DNA from: an uncultured Ruminococcus sp.
Lineage (GTDB): Bacteria > Bacillota > Clostridia > Oscillospirales > Acutalibacteraceae
DNA: 64,000 nt
Direction: 5' to 3'
NCBI GenBank assembly: GCA_902765855.1
Contig: CACXBF010000013.1
Coordinates: forward strand, 1-64,000
Shown here: positions 7,993-16,392 of the stretch, one piece after another
Layout: each line of letters opens with the position of its first letter
Position numbering within the stretch: the stretch's first letter is position 1
Notes under the pieces: generated by a model
The model's database searches: none
The model's input: the letters and a program-made list of their open reading frames with translations, nothing else
What the model was told of the DNA's origin: nothing
Translations under genes and position numbers: made by a program

Positions 7993-8469
7993 ATGCCAAA
8001 AACAAAACTACAAAGCCTTGTATTCACTCTTATGATGGTATTCTGTATGGTTTACCTTATGACAGTTTACACAATCTCTGATAAGTCCGGAGGGCTTTCT
8101 ATGCCTATATTTTGGACTGCCCTAAAGGAAATGTGGATTGAATATGTTATAGTGTTTTTGCTAATATTTTTTGTAATAACAAAGCTTGCACAAAAATTAG
8201 CTTTTAGGATAGTAAATCCCGCAACCGATAAAAAAATTTTAATTATTCTTGCTATTCAGTGTTTAACAGTGTGCCTTATTGTTCCAACTATTACGCTCAT
8301 TGCGGTTTTCATACATAACGGTTTTAGTACAGAATGGTTTATTCAATGGATAACACTTGCGGTAAAATGTTTTCAAATGGCACTTTTCCTGCAAATATTT
8401 TTTGTAGGACCTTTTGTAAGATTTTTATTTCGTACAATTTTTAAGAAACAACTTGTAAAATCAGAATAA
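7993..8469 (+). CDS. DUF2798-like membrane protein
   Basis: The product is 158 residues. The start at 7993 is chosen for the GAAAGGAAG upstream; a longer frame begins inside the preceding terminator and is unlikely. Four membrane segments (about residues 10-30, 47-68, 82-104 and 112-140) come in two similar halves, each with an MxxxM(T/A)xxx start, which fits the DUF2798 family. The function is unknown. It is convergent with the histidine kinase and shares a bidirectional terminator with it. Confidence 0.6.
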   Translation: MPKTKLQSLVFTLMMVFCMVYLMTVYTISDKSGGLSMPIFWTALKEMWIEYVIVFLLIFFVITKLAQKLAFRIVNPATDKKILIILAIQCLTVCLIVPTITLIAVFIHNGFSTEWFIQWITLAVKCFQMALFLQIFFVGPFVRFLFRTIFKKQLVKSE

Positions 8470-8470
8470 C

Positions 8471-8514
8471 AAAAAATATGCAATAGGACTATTAATATCC
8501 TATTGCATATTTTT
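8471..8514. terminator. bidirectional terminator
   Basis: AAAAATATGCAATAGGA...TCCTATTGCATATTTTT between convergent genes, with A- and T-tracts on each side. Confidence 0.8.
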
Positions 8515-9832
8515 ATGAGATTTTCATCATAATTTCGGAGTAAAATTCACTTTCAGAGTGAGCCATACCATTATATTTTTCCGCTGTGATAGAAACAGAT
8601 ATAAGTCCTATGCCGCTTCCGTTTTTCTTGTTTGAAAAATATCTATTACTTTGTTTATTCACTATTCCATTAAAGCTGTTAATAACCATAATGTATATTT
8701 CATTATTGTTTTCTATATCAATCGAAAGCTTGATGTAACGCTTTTCAGCTTGAATAGACATACAGCCATGAATTGCATTTTCAAGTAGATTTCCAATGAT
8801 GTTACAGAGGTCTGAATCTTCTATGTTTAATTTTTCCGGTATAAAAGTTTTCCAATTTATTTTAATATTATTTTGTTGAGCAATTTCGGCATAGTAACTT
8901 AGTATAGCATTAGCGGCAGAATGTTTACAGAATATATATTGCTTATTTAAGCTGTCGAGGCTTTTATTATAGCTGTTAAGATATTTCACAAGCTCAGCAG
9001 TTTTTCCTTCGTTAGCGAGCGTTATAGCTGTATTTGCCGTATGCTTAAAATCGTGCCTAAGTTTTTTAGTATTTTCCATATAGCTTTTCATAGCCTGATA
9101 TTGTTCCGCCTGTATTTCATAAATATGTAGCTTTTTTTCTATATTTATTTTGCTTACAACAGTTTTTGCAATAAAATAGAAAATAATCTGAAACATACAA
9201 AATAATATAAATATTACGGAAATAATAAATACACTAACTTTTGTTATTCTTCCTACACTCATAGTAGAGTAGTCAAGTGGAATCATAATTATATTGCTTG
9301 CAGTTATAATTATAGGAATAATGCTTACCAAACGCCATACAGAGTGTATATCAAAGTTTTCAATAAGCCATTGCATAGGTTTTCTTGCAAATATAAAGCA
9401 AAATATAACCATAATCAAAGATAAGCCCCATTGAGTTATAAGCCCATAGCAAGAATCATTATAGTAATGACCATAAGGATTTATTTTGCTTTCTACAAGA
9501 AAATTTATAAGTCCAGGAAATGACATAAAGGCAATAGATGTCAGAAAGATATATAGAAGTTTAATTTTTTCAACATCTACAAAAATAAAGTACATAATAA
9601 GCATAATAGCCATTAGTGGAACAAAAAATATATTTGGATTAAAATTTTCCTGTGTGTCATCAATAGTTCCAAGTATGAAAGAAATCAATATAAGGGCTAT
9701 TCCTAAAAAGGGTAAAAATTTTTTTGCGGAAATTTTTAAATACTTTGTAACAGGAATAATACATAAAGCTGCTCCAGGAATAATTATACCATATTCAGAA
9801 GCAGATAGTAAAAAATTTTGGATGTTTGTCAT
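8513..9832 (-). CDS. AgrC-like GHKL sensor histidine kinase
   Basis: The product is 439 residues. Six to seven membrane segments fill residues 1-225, a helical linker follows, then the H-box KLRHDFKHT with phospho-acceptor H260, the N-box NIIGNLLENAIHG (N352) and the G-box GSGIGL near 409. This is the HPK10/GHKL class that pairs with LytTR regulators and usually senses peptides. The start overlaps the stop of the regulator gene by four bases (ATGA). No agrB- or agrD-like gene is seen nearby, so the signal is unknown. The partner regulator is frameshifted, so signalling may be off in this isolate. Confidence 0.85.
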   Translation of the reverse strand: MTNIQNFLLSASEYGIIIPGAALCIIPVTKYLKISAKKFLPFLGIALILISFILGTIDDTQENFNPNIFFVPLMAIMLIMYFIFVDVEKIKLLYIFLTSIAFMSFPGLINFLVESKINPYGHYYNDSCYGLITQWGLSLIMVIFCFIFARKPMQWLIENFDIHSVWRLVSIIPIIITASNIIMIPLDYSTMSVGRITKVSVFIISVIFILFCMFQIIFYFIAKTVVSKINIEKKLHIYEIQAEQYQAMKSYMENTKKLRHDFKHTANTAITLANEGKTAELVKYLNSYNKSLDSLNKQYIFCKHSAANAILSYYAEIAQQNNIKINWKTFIPEKLNIEDSDLCNIIGNLLENAIHGCMSIQAEKRYIKLSIDIENNNEIYIMVINSFNGIVNKQSNRYFSNKKNGSGIGLISVSITAEKYNGMAHSESEFYSEIMMKIS

Positions 9833-10568
9833 ATTTGCCTCCGTTGTATATCTTCCATTTTTTTATTAAAGCGATATTCAATTAATTCCTGTTCAAGTGA
9901 AGACCTTTTTCTTATATTTATAGAAAATGTCTTATCATTTTTCATATAACAAAGATTATGTTCCATTTTAATAACATAGTCAAAATTTATAAGAACTCCT
10001 CTGTTGATAACACAGAAACGGTTATCCGAGAGTAGTTTTTCAGAAATTTCCCCAAAGGACATTCTGCATCTATACTCCGTATCATTTATACATATAAGTA
10101 TGTAATTAGAATCCGAAACAATATTTTGAATATCAGAATATAATACAGGTATAGTTTGTTTATGTGAAATAATATTTATATATTTATCATTTTGAGGAAG
10201 TACCTTTATAGCGTCACAAAGTATATTATAGAGTCTTGTTTTTTCAATAGGTTTTAAAATATAATCAAACGAACGGCAAGAAAAAGCGTCAGACATATAG
10301 TCTATACTTGAAGTAAGGAAAACAAGAATCGTATTCAGTGAGATTTTTCTCATTTCTTTAGCGGTTTTAATACCGCTAATGCCATCCATATATATATATC
10401 CATAAAGACAATTTCAGGCTTAAGCTCATTAAAGCTTGCAAGAAATTCCTCTCCCGATGAGAATTCAGTTATTGTAAAAAAATATTGATTTTCATTCGAC
10501 CAATCTAAAATATCTTTTTTAAGACGCTCTCTTTCAGAGTTTAAATCGTCTACAATAGCAATGTTCAT
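9829..10568 (-). pseudogene. LytTR-family response regulator, frameshifted in an (AT)6 tract
   Basis: Two frames together make one AgrA/LytTR regulator. Residues 1-59 come from 10568 downward (VDD acidic pocket, FMDIY with phospho-acceptor D57). The rest (MDGISGIKTAKEM, K-containing FDYILKPIEKTRLY, then a LytTR DNA-binding domain with FCVINRGVLINFDYV) is in another frame. The break falls in (AT)6 at 10388-10399; with (AT)5 the reading is MDIYMDGISG and the whole 245-residue protein is restored. It is either an inactivating mutation, a reversible slippage switch, or a sequencing error. It is operonic with the kinase (ATGA overlap). Confidence 0.85.
10388..10399. repeat. (AT)6 dinucleotide tract inside the response regulator
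   Basis: Twelve bases of alternating AT directly after the codon for the phospho-acceptor Asp; loss of one unit restores the frame. Confidence 0.9.
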
Positions 10569-10787
10569 AATTATCCCCTCAGTCTAATTATACAATAATT
10601 ATAAAAATTTTTCTATATAATTTTCATATGTACAAACATTCGTACCGAATTTTGTCGATTTGTCACATAAGCCTTGAAAAATATTCCATATAAAGCTAAA
10701 ATACTACTCAAAGAGGTGTTATTATACTAAATAAAGTAATTAAACACCAAATTAAAAAACGTCTATTTAAAGGAAGGAAAATGAAAA

Positions 10788-11411
10788 ATGAAAAAATTAG
10801 CAACTATTCTTTTACTCAGTATGATAGCAACAGTAGCATTTTGCGGCTGTGGTAATTCAAATAATAACAGCAATAGTTCTGCCTCATCAACAAGTGCAAC
10901 ATCCTCATCTGCATCAAGTAAAGAAAGTTCAAAAGAGGAATCTAAGAGCGAGTCTAAGGTTGAATCAAAGGCTGAGAGCAGCAAGGAAGAATCAAGCGTT
11001 GCTTCTAAGGCAGAATCTGTTGAGGCATCAGCTGAAGAGGGTACAGCAACTACAGATTTAGCTTTTGTAGGTGTAACATGGAAGTTTGCAGGAGTTATCG
11101 GTTCTGATGGAAATGTTCAGACTGCTAAGCAGTATTGTGAAGAACAAGGACTTGAATTGTCAGCTGTAGAATCAACATATGTTTTTAATGAAGATGGTAC
11201 AGCAGTAGGTTCAGTTGCAGGCGTAGATTACCCGTTTACATATACAGTAGATGGCAATAAAGTTACACTTACATCAACATCAACAGACCCAAGCACAGGT
11301 GAAGAAATTACATCAAGCAGTGTTATGATGTATGATGAAGAAGGTAATATTTTTACATTCACAGATGAAGCAACAGGCTTAACAAGTGTTTTCGAACAAG
11401 TACAAGCTTAA
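10788..11411 (+). CDS. Ser/Glu-rich lipoprotein
   Basis: The product is 207 residues. A signal peptide ends in a lipobox FCGC with the lipid Cys at 21. Residues about 23-82 are a Ser/Lys/Glu/Asn linker with many SKxES repeats, typical of cell-wall-spanning spacers in this group. The C-terminal ~120 residues form a small beta-rich domain (GVTWKFAG, YVFNEDGTAVGS, YTVDGNKVTLTS) resembling lipocalin-like or DUF5640-type domains; I am not sure of the family. The start follows GGAAGGAAAATGAAAA. It is monocistronic with a strong terminator. Confidence 0.7.
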   Translation: MKKLATILLLSMIATVAFCGCGNSNNNSNSSASSTSATSSSASSKESSKEESKSESKVESKAESSKEESSVASKAESVEASAEEGTATTDLAFVGVTWKFAGVIGSDGNVQTAKQYCEEQGLELSAVESTYVFNEDGTAVGSVAGVDYPFTYTVDGNKVTLTSTSTDPSTGEEITSSSVMMYDEEGNIFTFTDEATGLTSVFEQVQA

Positions 11412-11430
11412 TTAAAATATCATAATACCT

Positions 11431-11468
11431 AAAAATGCGGAGAGCGATAATCGCTCTCCGCATTTTTA
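11431..11468 (+). terminator. intrinsic terminator
   Basis: AAAAATGCGGAGAGCGA-TAA-TCGCTCTCCGCATTTTT. Confidence 0.9.
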
Positions 11469-11507
11469 TTTAAATAAATCATAAATTAAAAAACTTTCAT
11501 TTAACTA

Positions 11508-11536
11508 TTGACAAAATTAATTTCATGGTGTATAAC
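11508..11536 (+). promoter_or_regulatory. sigma-A promoter of the GntR/ABC operon
   Basis: TTGACA (11508-11513), 17-base spacer, TATAAC (11531-11536), followed at once by the operator. Confidence 0.85.
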
Positions 11537-11559
11537 TGTACTAATATAACTAATACACT
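11536..11559 (+). promoter_or_regulatory. YtrA-type GntR operator
   Basis: CTGTA-N13-TACACT. YtrA-type repressors bind AGTGTA-N13-TACACT; this differs at one or two bases. It overlaps the transcription start, so binding of the repressor encoded just downstream would block the promoter. Confidence 0.7.
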
Positions 11560-11583
11560 TAAATTACAAGGAGGGGGATAGAT

Positions 11584-11973
11584 ATGTATGAAAAATTGAT
11601 TGTGATAGATAAAATGAGTCATAAACCTATTTATGAGCAAATCATAGAGCAAATACAAAATCTTATTGTTACAGAAGTTTTAAAGTCTGATGAAATGATT
11701 CCATCTGTCAGAAATCTTTCGCGAGAATGTGGAGCAAATCCCAATACAGTTCAAAAAGCGTATAATGAACTTGAAAGAGTAGGAATTACTTATTCTGTGC
11801 CGGGGGTAGGAAGATATGTTTCAGGAAATGCAAAGGAGATAGTGCAAAAACTTATGTCAACATCAAATTCAGAATTAAAAATAATCGTAGAGAAGCTCAA
11901 GTTATCAGGAATGACTGTAGAGGAAATTATTGATAAAGTAAAATTATTTTATGGAGGGGAACAGAATGATTAA
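11584..11973 (+). CDS. GntR-family (YtrA subfamily) repressor
   Basis: The product is 129 residues, the short YtrA size. A winged-helix domain covers about 10-78 (KPIYEQIIEQIQNLI, IPSVRNLSRECGANPNTVQKAYNEL), followed by a short helical dimerisation tail, without a ligand domain. It is the first gene of an operon with an ABC ATPase and permease. The ATPase ATG overlaps its last codons. Members of this subfamily repress their own ABC operon, often in response to cell-envelope-active peptides. The ribosome site AAGGAGGGGG is very strong. Confidence 0.88.
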   Translation: MYEKLIVIDKMSHKPIYEQIIEQIQNLIVTEVLKSDEMIPSVRNLSRECGANPNTVQKAYNELERVGITYSVPGVGRYVSGNAKEIVQKLMSTSNSELKIIVEKLKLSGMTVEEIIDKVKLFYGGEQND

Positions 11974-12898
11974 GGCTGAAAATGTAACTAAAAAATTTGA
12001 TGATTTTATTGCACTGAAAAATATGAATTGTGAAATTCCCGAAGGCTGTATCTATGGACTTGTTGGTAGTAATGGTGCCGGTAAGAGTACATTTTTAAGA
12101 CTTATTACAGGAATATATAAACCCGATGAGGGAGCAATCACCATAGATGAAAAGCCGGTATGGGAAAATCAAGAGGCAAAAAACAATTTTGTATTTGTGC
12201 CTGATGAGCTTTATTTTACATCTCAGGCAACATTAAATAAAATGTCTAAGCTATATAATGCTTGTTACAAAAATTTTAGTTTTGAAAGATTTGAAATGCT
12301 TGTAGATAAATTCGGGCTTGACCCCAAAAAGAGAATTGCAAGCTTTAGTAAGGGTATGAAAAGACAAGCCGCAATAATCTGTGCCTTATCTTGTCAGACA
12401 AAGTATCTTTTCTTTGATGAAACCTTCGATGGCTTAGACCCTGTTATGAGAAATCTCGTAAAAAATCTTATTTTTGATGATATATGCGAGCGTCAGGCAA
12501 CGGCAGTTATAACAAGCCATAGTCTACGAGAACTTGAAGACACTTGCGACCAACTTACACTTTTACATAAAGGCGGAATTGTATTCGAAAGCGATGTTCA
12601 AAATCTCAAAACCTCTCTTTTCAAAATTCAGGCAGCATTTAATATGAATTACGACAAAAAGCTGTTTACAGATAATGGAATAAATGTTCTCGATTTTAAG
12701 AAAACAGGCGTTGTGTCTAATTCCATTATTCGTGGAGATAAAGATAAGGTAATCGAAATTCTTTCAGGCTTTAATCCGATTATCCTTGATGTACTTCCGC
12801 TCTCACTTGAAGAAGTATTTATCTTTGAGATGGGTGAGATGGGTTATAAATTTGAAGATATATTTGAAAAGGAGGAAGAGAAAGATGAAAAGAAATAA
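11966..12898 (+). CDS. ABC transporter ATP-binding protein (YtrB-like)
   Basis: The product is 310 residues. The start at 11966 follows GGAGGGG; a longer frame is discarded. Walker A GSNGAGKST is at 34-42, the signature is a degenerate FSKGMKRQ at 127-134 (seen in this subfamily), Walker B YLFFDE is at 147-152, and the H-loop is in ITSHSLRELED. A C-terminal ~90-residue regulatory part follows. It energises the membrane protein encoded next, whose ATG lies 14 bases before this stop. Confidence 0.88.
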   Translation: MIKAENVTKKFDDFIALKNMNCEIPEGCIYGLVGSNGAGKSTFLRLITGIYKPDEGAITIDEKPVWENQEAKNNFVFVPDELYFTSQATLNKMSKLYNACYKNFSFERFEMLVDKFGLDPKKRIASFSKGMKRQAAIICALSCQTKYLFFDETFDGLDPVMRNLVKNLIFDDICERQATAVITSHSLRELEDTCDQLTLLHKGGIVFESDVQNLKTSLFKIQAAFNMNYDKKLFTDNGINVLDFKKTGVVSNSIIRGDKDKVIEILSGFNPIILDVLPLSLEEVFIFEMGEMGYKFEDIFEKEEEKDEKK

Positions 12899-15146
12899 GT
12901 TTTTCAGTCCGGCACTTATGCTTGAGGGTATTAAGCAGACAAAGGTTGTAGGAATATGTTTTGCAATAGTTTCTATTTTATTGTCATGTTATTTTCCGTT
13001 TTTAAAAATTATGGAATCATCTGCTAATTATTGGAAATCAGATGTCATAATGGATTTAGGAAGTTTTGTATTACCGATATTTGTATTACAATATCTTATG
13101 CCTATAGTTGTGGTATTTGTGCTTTTCAATTTTATGAATAGCAGAAAAGCATCAGATTTTTATCATTCTATTCCTCTTAGCAAAACTTGTATTTATGTTA
13201 CATATACTATTGTTGCTCTTTTATGGAGTCTCGCAGTTATTCTTGTAAGTACATTTTTATCATATATTCTTTACTCGTTTGCTCCTGAAATCATAATAAA
13301 TTCAGAATTTATATGGACAACAATAATATCCTCATTTATTTTAGCTATGTTAATAACTTCAATAACTCTTGTTGCAAAGGGACTTTCAGGAACCTTGTTT
13401 ACTAATATTATCATAACTCTCATAATAATGTTCCTACCAAGAATTATAATTCTGTTATATACAAGCGCAGTAAATGCAGCAGTTAAGATTACAGATGTTT
13501 CTTTTATGTCTTTTGCAGATATTTATAATAATATTATTTTTGCTCCGTTCACTACAAATCAGTTTATGTATGGGTATATAAAACAAGAAACATTGCCTAT
13601 TTCAAATGCCTCAACCTTATGGTATAGTGCAATCTTAGCAATAATTTATTTTGTAATTGGCTTTTTCATCAATAAATTCAGAAAATCAGAATCAGCGGGT
13701 AAAAGTGCAGCATATAAGGGCGTTCAACCAGTTGTTAGAATACTTCTCGGTTCAATTCCACTTTTGCTTATCAGCACTAACCTTGCCTGTGGCTTAAATG
13801 TTAGTGTAGAATTTTGGTTTATAGGAATAGTAATTTCTTTGCTTGCATATTTCTTATATGAGCTTATAACAACAAAGAATGCTAAAAAGCTTCTTACTGC
13901 TATACCATTCTATCTTATTGCAATATTGGTTAACGCAATATTTGTTGTTGCCTGTGTAGGAGAGAAAAATTTTATACTCAATGATATTCCAGAACCCTCT
14001 GAGATTTCATCAGTAAGTATTTCAAATTATATTGATTATTCAAATGCTATAAATATTGATGATAACTATTATAAATATAAGGCTGAAGATGTTAAATTTA
14101 ATGATAAAGAACTTATAGACATATTACAATCATCATTGGTAGACACTGTTGAAAAAGTTAAAGAAAGTAATTTTGATGAGCTCACTAGAGATAATTATAT
14201 GCCATATGATGTAATAATTCATTGTTCATCAGGTAGAGATATAAAGAGAACAATTTATGTCAATATCAATAAATATAATGGTAGTAGTAAGCCATCGTTA
14301 GATTCATATCTTTATAAAAATCAAGAATATATGGATATACTATTTAGCTTGCCAACAGATAAAGAACTAAAATCAATAAAAATAGATAGCTCAAATATGG
14401 ACTTCTCGAAAGATGAATTAAACGAGCTTTGGAAAACCTATAAAGAAGAATTTAACTCGGCAAGTGATAAAAATAAAAGTATACTAAGTTATCGAGATAA
14501 TAGTGGTAATTATGATAATATATATGGTATAAACAATATTACAAACATAAAAGTAACTGGTTATGTTGGTATGAATAACTTTTCTCAGCACTATCTTGTA
14601 AATGCCAATATTACCCCAAAGACATATAGTAAACTAATCAATAAAACTATGTCTAAGCTTATCAAGGATAATATAATAGATACAGTAAAGAAAAATGAAA
14701 GTGATGCTGCATATTTCAGATTAGATTTTTCTGATTTAAAAAATACCAATAATAATTTCATTCTTGAATATTACAATGATAATATTGGTGATGATGACCT
14801 TATGATGAGCCCATCAGTAGATGGAACACTTAAAAGATATAATGTTAATTATAGTGATTCCGGAATTGATAAAAAGTATATTCCAGAATTACGCAAAATA
14901 TCAAATATAATTATCAATGCAATATCAGATAATGTAGATGTAGAGAAGGATAATCTTATTCAATGCTCATTATCTACAAATGTAAACTTTGAATATTCAT
15001 ATGATGATGATAGAATAAGCGGATATTCTTTAAATTCACAAAGCGAAACAGTATATGTAAATATTACAGATGAACAGTATGATGAGATAAACAATATATT
15101 AAGTAAATGTAGCAAACACACTAATTATGTTGATACTGAAAATTAA
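12885..15146 (+). CDS. ABC-2 type permease with large extracellular domain
   Basis: The product is 753 residues. The start at 12885 is chosen for GGAGGAAGAG upstream. About ten membrane segments lie in residues 20-395, with a loop carrying SAGKSAAYKG near 265-275. A long, Asn/Asp/Ser/Tyr-rich extracellular region follows from about 400 to the end (DUF6449-like in arrangement). This split (permease plus outer sensor/binding domain) is typical of GntR-linked ABC systems of Clostridia thought to export or sense envelope-active compounds. The substrate is unknown. Confidence 0.75.
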   Translation: MKRNKFFSPALMLEGIKQTKVVGICFAIVSILLSCYFPFLKIMESSANYWKSDVIMDLGSFVLPIFVLQYLMPIVVVFVLFNFMNSRKASDFYHSIPLSKTCIYVTYTIVALLWSLAVILVSTFLSYILYSFAPEIIINSEFIWTTIISSFILAMLITSITLVAKGLSGTLFTNIIITLIIMFLPRIIILLYTSAVNAAVKITDVSFMSFADIYNNIIFAPFTTNQFMYGYIKQETLPISNASTLWYSAILAIIYFVIGFFINKFRKSESAGKSAAYKGVQPVVRILLGSIPLLLISTNLACGLNVSVEFWFIGIVISLLAYFLYELITTKNAKKLLTAIPFYLIAILVNAIFVVACVGEKNFILNDIPEPSEISSVSISNYIDYSNAINIDDNYYKYKAEDVKFNDKELIDILQSSLVDTVEKVKESNFDELTRDNYMPYDVIIHCSSGRDIKRTIYVNINKYNGSSKPSLDSYLYKNQEYMDILFSLPTDKELKSIKIDSSNMDFSKDELNELWKTYKEEFNSASDKNKSILSYRDNSGNYDNIYGINNITNIKVTGYVGMNNFSQHYLVNANITPKTYSKLINKTMSKLIKDNIIDTVKKNESDAAYFRLDFSDLKNTNNNFILEYYNDNIGDDDLMMSPSVDGTLKRYNVNYSDSGIDKKYIPELRKISNIIINAISDNVDVEKDNLIQCSLSTNVNFEYSYDDDRISGYSLNSQSETVYVNITDEQYDEINNILSKCSKHTNYVDTEN

Positions 15147-15180
15147 TTTGCGTATTCCTACATTTTAACATTCCCATATA

Positions 15181-15230
15181 AAGCAGACGGCACAGTAAGA
15201 GAATCAATCTCAAGCTGTGCCGTCTTGCTT
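15181..15230 (+). terminator. hairpin after the ABC operon
   Basis: AAGCAGACGGCACAG with CTGTGCCGTCTTGCTT: a long stem but without a T-run, so a weak or Rho-independent-like terminator. Confidence 0.5.
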
Positions 15231-15263
15231 CAATATAAAATTACACTAATTGTGTTTAAATGC

Positions 15264-15420
15264 TTGACGTTTAATAAAAAATAATCTATAATTAAATATA
15301 TATTACACAATCAGTGTATATTATGCAATACAATAACCCCTTTAATCATATTTGCAGTAAATTAGTTACTAAAAGTGTGTAAGGCATAAGTAAGCGTTGC
15401 CGGTTAAAGGAGTAATTTAA
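15264..15420 (+). ncRNA. candidate small structured RNA with its own promoter
   Basis: TTGACG (15264-15269), 17 bases, TATAAT (15287-15292) form a near-perfect plus-strand promoter, but no plus-strand gene follows. The expected transcript (from about 15299) can close a long-range stem ACCCCTTTAA/TTAAAGGAGT with an inner hairpin GGCA...TGCC. Its 3' part would run antisense into the small minus-strand gene at 15436. I recognise no known RNA family. Confidence 0.35.
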
Positions 15421-15435
15421 AATTAAATAGATAAT

Positions 15436-15648
15436 TCAGTTAAAAAATTCCTCATTAAGACTTTCAGATACTATAACAGAGCGGTTGTATTTTTCAATTT
15501 GAGCTAGACGGAGTCGTAAATCTGCCGCAGAATGTATATAGTTATTATGCTCATAAAGCTGAGTTTGTACTTTAAATGGCAATGAAAGAAAGTATTTTCT
15601 TGTGCCTGAGCTTGACGATATTAGCTCATGTAAATTGTCATATCGCAA
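15436..15648 (-). CDS. small conserved-looking protein, 70 residues
   Basis: A TTG start at 15648 is preferred because GAGGTGG lies five bases upstream; the longer ATG at 15666 places that ribosome site inside the gene and has none of its own. The product is charged and helical (YDNLHELISSSSGTRKYF, DLRLRLAQIEKYN), with no membrane segment and no Cys. Many clostridial small proteins of sporulation or stress have this look, but I recognise no family. It is the only gene between the ABC operon and the ECF transporter. Confidence 0.5.
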   Translation of the reverse strand: MRYDNLHELISSSSGTRKYFLSLPFKVQTQLYEHNNYIHSAADLRLRLAQIEKYNRSVIVSESLNEEFFN

Positions 15649-15723
15649 AGAAACCACCTCAGACATATTATTTGCATAGTAGCTTCAACTATACAATATG
15701 TTGAAATGATTCAATTTGTGAAT

Positions 15724-16392
15724 TTATGTAAAAATTCGCTGTTCTGCTCTTTTAAGTTTGCTTCCGATAGGCTTATACATTACCATAAGAAATATAACAT
15801 TAGATACCGCATAAATCGCAGTATGGGGCAGAGAAGAAAGAAGAAAGGTAAGGTATAAATTTATGTCAAAGCTGTTGCTGTACCAAAGGACATTCCAAAG
15901 CTCAAGTATTATAGAATAAAGTAATCCTGCAAAGATGCCATATAGCGAAAGGAAAAATCTGTTTTTCAGTTTATTGCGGAGTATTCCGGCAAGGAAGCCT
16001 ATGATTCCCCAAGCAAGCATTTGAAAAGGTGTCCAAGGACCTTGACCAAAATAAAAATTTGAAATCAAGGCACTGAAAGAACCTGTCAAAAATCCTGCCG
16101 AACTGCCAAGATATATTGCAGTAAGTACAACAATAGCAGTAACAGGCTTGAAAGCCGGAATCGGTGCAAAAAGAAATCTTCCGATAACCGCAATAGCTGT
16201 CATAACAGAGACAATGATAAGTCGGCGGGTTTTACCTTTCTTTTCATATGTAAAATAGAAAAGTAGGCAAGAAAATATTGCAACTGCCATTGAAACAAAG
16301 GAATAAGATTTCTCACTAAAAATACACGCTCCAAGAATAACTGTTATCGGAACAAGCACAAGAGGGATTATATATTTTAAAGCATTTTTCAT
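15724..16392 (-). CDS. ECF transporter S component (substrate-specific)
   Basis: The product is 222 residues. The start at 16392 is fixed by GGAGGG five bases upstream and by a four-base ATGA overlap with the ATPase stop. Six membrane segments are visible, with AIAVIGRFLFAPIPAFKPVTAIVVLTAIYLG split over two segments and LISNFYFGQGPWTPFQMLAWG, the pattern of ECF S components near the YkoE/CbrT type. It would bind a vitamin or cofactor precursor; which one is not clear (corrinoid or thiamine-type are options). It is paired with a double ATPase. No EcfT gene is in the window. Confidence 0.8.
   Translation of the reverse strand: MKNALKYIIPLVLVPITVILGACIFSEKSYSFVSMAVAIFSCLLFYFTYEKKGKTRRLIIVSVMTAIAVIGRFLFAPIPAFKPVTAIVVLTAIYLGSSAGFLTGSFSALISNFYFGQGPWTPFQMLAWGIIGFLAGILRNKLKNRFFLSLYGIFAGLLYSIILELWNVLWYSNSFDINLYLTFLLSSLPHTAIYAVSNVIFLMVMYKPIGSKLKRAEQRIFT

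Noticed and set aside
10638-10650. Palindrome ATTCG-TAC-CGAAT between the regulator and the lipoprotein gene
   Set aside because: Short; does not match LytTR sites clearly, and no second copy was found to support an operator.
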